This document shows positions 5,826-7,617 of a DNA stretch of 7,617 nucleotides, one piece after another. The translations under genes were made by a program, and so were the position numbers. The notes beneath the pieces were generated by a model. The model saw only the letters and a program-made list of their open reading frames with translations, did not search any database and was not told the origin of the DNA. Location of the stretch: positions 1-7,617 of the forward strand of contig JAFSRL010000192.1 in the NCBI GenBank assembly GCA_017446125.1, in the 5' to 3' direction. The DNA is from Lachnospiraceae bacterium (lineage in GTDB: Bacteria > Bacillota > Clostridia > Lachnospirales > Lachnospiraceae). Numbering within the stretch: position 1 is the stretch's first letter; each line of letters starts with the position of its first letter.

Positions 5826-6873
5826 CGAGCTCGTCACCTCCGCCTCTCGAGATAATGATTTCGCCGGCGTCTTCCAGCTTACGGATAATGTTGACAATCT
5901 TCTGCTGCGCGTCTTCAACGTCCTTCATACGCACGGGGCCCATGAAGTCCATGTCTTCCTTAATCATAACCGCAAGACGCTTGGAGAGGTTGTTGAAGAT
6001 TGCTGTCTGTACCTGCTCGTTCGCGCCCTTACATGCCACCGCAAGGTCGTTGTTGTCAACATCACGCAGCACGCGCTGGATGCTTCTGTCGTCGAGTAAG
6101 AGGATATCCTCGAAGACGAACATCTTCTTGCGGATTTCGTCCGCGAGTTCCGGTTCTTCGATTTCCAACGTTTCCATGATGTGCTTTTCCGTTGCGCGGT
6201 CGACCGTATTCAAAATCTCGACCACCGCGTCGACGCCGCCCACCATCGTGAAGTCCTGGTTCACCAGGCTCGATAACTTGCTCTCTAACACCTTTTCCAC
6301 ATCCTTGATTGTATCCGGACTTGTCCGGTCCATGGTTGCGATACGCTTTGCGACATCCGCCTGACGGTCCGGCGGGAGTGCGCCCAAAATCGCCGCGGAC
6401 TGTGACGCCTGCATGTAGGACATGATGAGGGCGATGGTCTGCGGGTGCTCGTCCTGAATGAAGGTCAAAAGCTGAGACGGATCCGTCTTGCGGATAAACT
6501 CGAACGGCTTGACCTGCAAGGACGCCGTGAGCTTGTTGATGACGTCGACCGCCTTGTCGCTTCCCAGTGCCTTTTCCAGCAATTCCTTCGCGTATCCGAT
6601 ACCGCCCTCCGCGATATACTGCTGCGCGAGACAGACACCGTAAAACTCTCCGATGACCGCCTCCTTCAAGGCGCTCGTCACGGAGCGTGTATTCGCGATT
6701 TCCAGCGTCAGTTCCTCGATTTCGTCATCCTTTAAGTGCTTAAACAATAAGGATGACTTTTCCGGCCCCAACGCGATAAGTAAAATCGCCGCTTTCTGTA
6801 ATCCGCTTAAGTCTTCGGTTAAGGACGCGTCGTATGTGGGTGCCCCTACCGCTTCCGCTACTGCTGCAGGCAT
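5818..6873 (-). CDS. fliG: Flagellar motor switch/rotor protein FliG
   Basis: 351 residues, normal length. FliG forms the ring between the FliF membrane ring and FliM; it receives torque from the stator and takes part in direction switching. The N-terminal FliF-binding domain is at about 20-120 (opening LSGLQKAAILLIALGPEKSS). The middle domain holds the EHPQ motif (142-145, in DEHPQTIALIMSYM). The C-terminal domain begins after MFVF (251-254). The torque-helix charges known from E. coli are kept: Lys282 (ACKG), Arg299 (SKR), Glu306-Asp307 (IKED, where E. coli has Asp-Asp) and Arg315 (GPVR). The ATG at 6873 follows AAAGGGGG with 6 bases of spacing, and this site overlaps the end of fliF; the gap to fliF is 12 bases. 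The chain ends ISRGGGDELVG with no sign of truncation. Confidence 0.97.
   Translation of the reverse strand: MPAAVAEAVGAPTYDASLTEDLSGLQKAAILLIALGPEKSSLLFKHLKDDEIEELTLEIANTRSVTSALKEAVIGEFYGVCLAQQYIAEGGIGYAKELLEKALGSDKAVDVINKLTASLQVKPFEFIRKTDPSQLLTFIQDEHPQTIALIMSYMQASQSAAILGALPPDRQADVAKRIATMDRTSPDTIKDVEKVLESKLSSLVNQDFTMVGGVDAVVEILNTVDRATEKHIMETLEIEEPELADEIRKKMFVFEDILLLDDRSIQRVLRDVDNNDLAVACKGANEQVQTAIFNNLSKRLAVMIKEDMDFMGPVRMKDVEDAQQKIVNIIRKLEDAGEIIISRGGGDELVG
5834..5841 (-). promoter_or_regulatory. Ribosome binding site that fixes the fliH TTG start
   Basis: GGAGGTGA on the minus strand inside the last codons of fliG, followed by 8 bases (CGAGCTCG) and TTG at 5825. It is the strongest Shine-Dalgarno match in the window and makes up for the weak start codon. 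The same bases encode the Gly-Gly-Asp near the FliG C-terminus. The GTG at 5837 lies inside this site and so is an unlikely start. Confidence 0.82.
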
Positions 6874-6885
6874 AGTATTCCCCCT

Positions 6886-7617
6886 TTAAGCGAAGTCTTC
6901 CGACAACCAGTTGCGCAGCAGGATTGCCGCCGCCTCCGGATTGTCTTCCACAAATTTCTCGATGAGGCGTTTGAGCTCAGAGCTTTCCTCCACCTCAATG
7001 TTCTCTAAGTTCTCAAGGTCAGGCTGTGACTCCAAAAGCTGCTCGACAGACAGCTCCTCGACGGCCTCGTCCTCCGGGGACTTCTGCTGCCGCATGCTGC
7101 GCAGGATGACGAATGCAAGGAGTCCCAAAATCAACAGAATCAGGATAATCTGCAAAACATCCGTCAGGTTCACGCCCGCTTCCCGGTCAAAGAAGATGGG
7201 CTCCGTGTACGCCACCATCGCGATGTTTTCCCTGGCAATGCCGGTCGCCTTCGCGACAATGTCAATCATCTCATCCGTCACTTCCAGGGGTTGCGACGCT
7301 GCATTCGCAAGCTTGTACTCATCCCATGACACATCGTCCAAAAGCCCCTGTGTTCTCGCGTCCTCTTCACGTAAGATGTTGTAGTTAATCGCCGTCACGG
7401 AGATGGAGCTTTGCGCGTAATCCACGACACCGGGCGTCGAGGTCTCCTTTGTAATCCGCTCGTTCGGAAGATAATCATAGGATTCTTCTTCCACGGTGGA
7501 CGAAGAGTTGGTATTGTCCTGAATGACATAGGTCGTTTCGTCGTTGGAATCCGTTCCCGGAACACCCGCCGTACCGTTCACGTTTTCCGCGGCATACGTG
7601 TCACGATGCGAAAGCAC
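6886..7617 (-). CDS. fliF: Flagellar MS-ring protein FliF, C-terminal part (partial)
   Basis: The 243 visible codons are the 3' part of the gene; the true start lies beyond base 7617, and the GTG at the edge is not a supported start. FliF forms the MS ring, the first-built membrane base of the flagellum. Seen here: a low-complexity extracytoplasmic stretch (1-45 of the fragment); a segment YLPNERITKETSTPGVVDYA and SISVTAINYN (49-80), the usual beta structure before the last domain; helices around 113-126; the second membrane helix (about 151-172, VLQIILILLILGLLAFVILR); and an acidic cytoplasmic tail ending LIEKFVEDNPEAAAILLRNWLSED, here split as 218-236 and WLSED (237-241). That tail matches the conserved site that binds the FliG N-terminal domain. 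The stop is 12 bases before fliG. Confidence 0.95.
   Translation of the reverse strand: MLSHRDTYAAENVNGTAGVPGTDSNDETTYVIQDNTNSSSTVEEESYDYLPNERITKETSTPGVVDYAQSSISVTAINYNILREEDARTQGLLDDVSWDEYKLANAASQPLEVTDEMIDIVAKATGIARENIAMVAYTEPIFFDREAGVNLTDVLQIILILLILGLLAFVILRSMRQQKSPEDEAVEELSVEQLLESQPDLENLENIEVEESSELKRLIEKFVEDNPEAAAILLRNWLSEDFA

Noticed and set aside
5826..5918. N-terminal extension of FliH from an ATG at 5918
   Set aside because: It lies wholly inside fliG, lacks FliH-like sequence, and a far better ribosome binding site points to the TTG at 5825.
5855..6364. Plus-strand 169-codon frame opposite fliG
   Set aside because: Ser/Thr-rich product typical of an antisense shadow; fliG is complete and conserved on the other strand.

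Overview
The window is a block of a flagellar (fla/che-type) operon read entirely from the minus strand. In transcription order, from right to left, it holds: fliF (3' part only), fliG, fliH, fliI, fliJ, a membrane-anchored MgtE_N/MotE-like gene in the ylxF position, fliK, and the first 18 codons of a gene that by order is flgD. This is the Bacillus subtilis order fliF-fliG-fliH-fliI-fliJ-ylxF-fliK-flgD, so the source is a motile Bacillota. Moderate GC, purine-rich Shine-Dalgarno sites, and the style of FliK and FliF suggest a clostridial bacterium, most likely Lachnospiraceae; the family-level call is inference. No RNA gene, mobile element, CRISPR array or integration site was seen.

Region by region: 7617-6886 encodes the C-terminal part of the MS-ring protein FliF, ending in its membrane helix and FliG-binding tail. 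6873-5818 is the rotor/switch protein FliG. 5825-4866 is FliH, whose start is best placed at a TTG overlapping the end of fliG. 4864-3467 is the export ATPase FliI, and 3449-3000 is its coiled-coil partner FliJ. 3000-1714 is a YlxF/MotE-like protein with one membrane helix and two low-complexity tracts. A 160-base gap (1713-1554) follows, the only sizeable non-coding stretch. It carries a near-consensus sigma-28 (SigD/FliA) promoter and a leader that can fold. 1553-75 is the hook-length protein FliK, and 56-1 is the start of flgD.

The genes from fliF to fliJ make the MS ring, the rotor, and the cytoplasmic ATPase complex that feeds the flagellar type III export gate. FliK and FlgD belong to the next stage, hook growth and hook-length control. 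Spacing is tight from fliF to ylxF (gaps of 12, 1 and 17 bases, overlaps of 8 and 1 bases), implying one coupled transcript. The break and the sigma-28-like promoter fall where basal-body/export genes give way to hook genes.

I found no undescribed system. The window is a conventional flagellar locus. The points worth a second look are the internal sigma-28-like promoter, the TTG start of fliH, the repeat-rich tail and linker of the YlxF-like protein, and an internal repeat in FliK.
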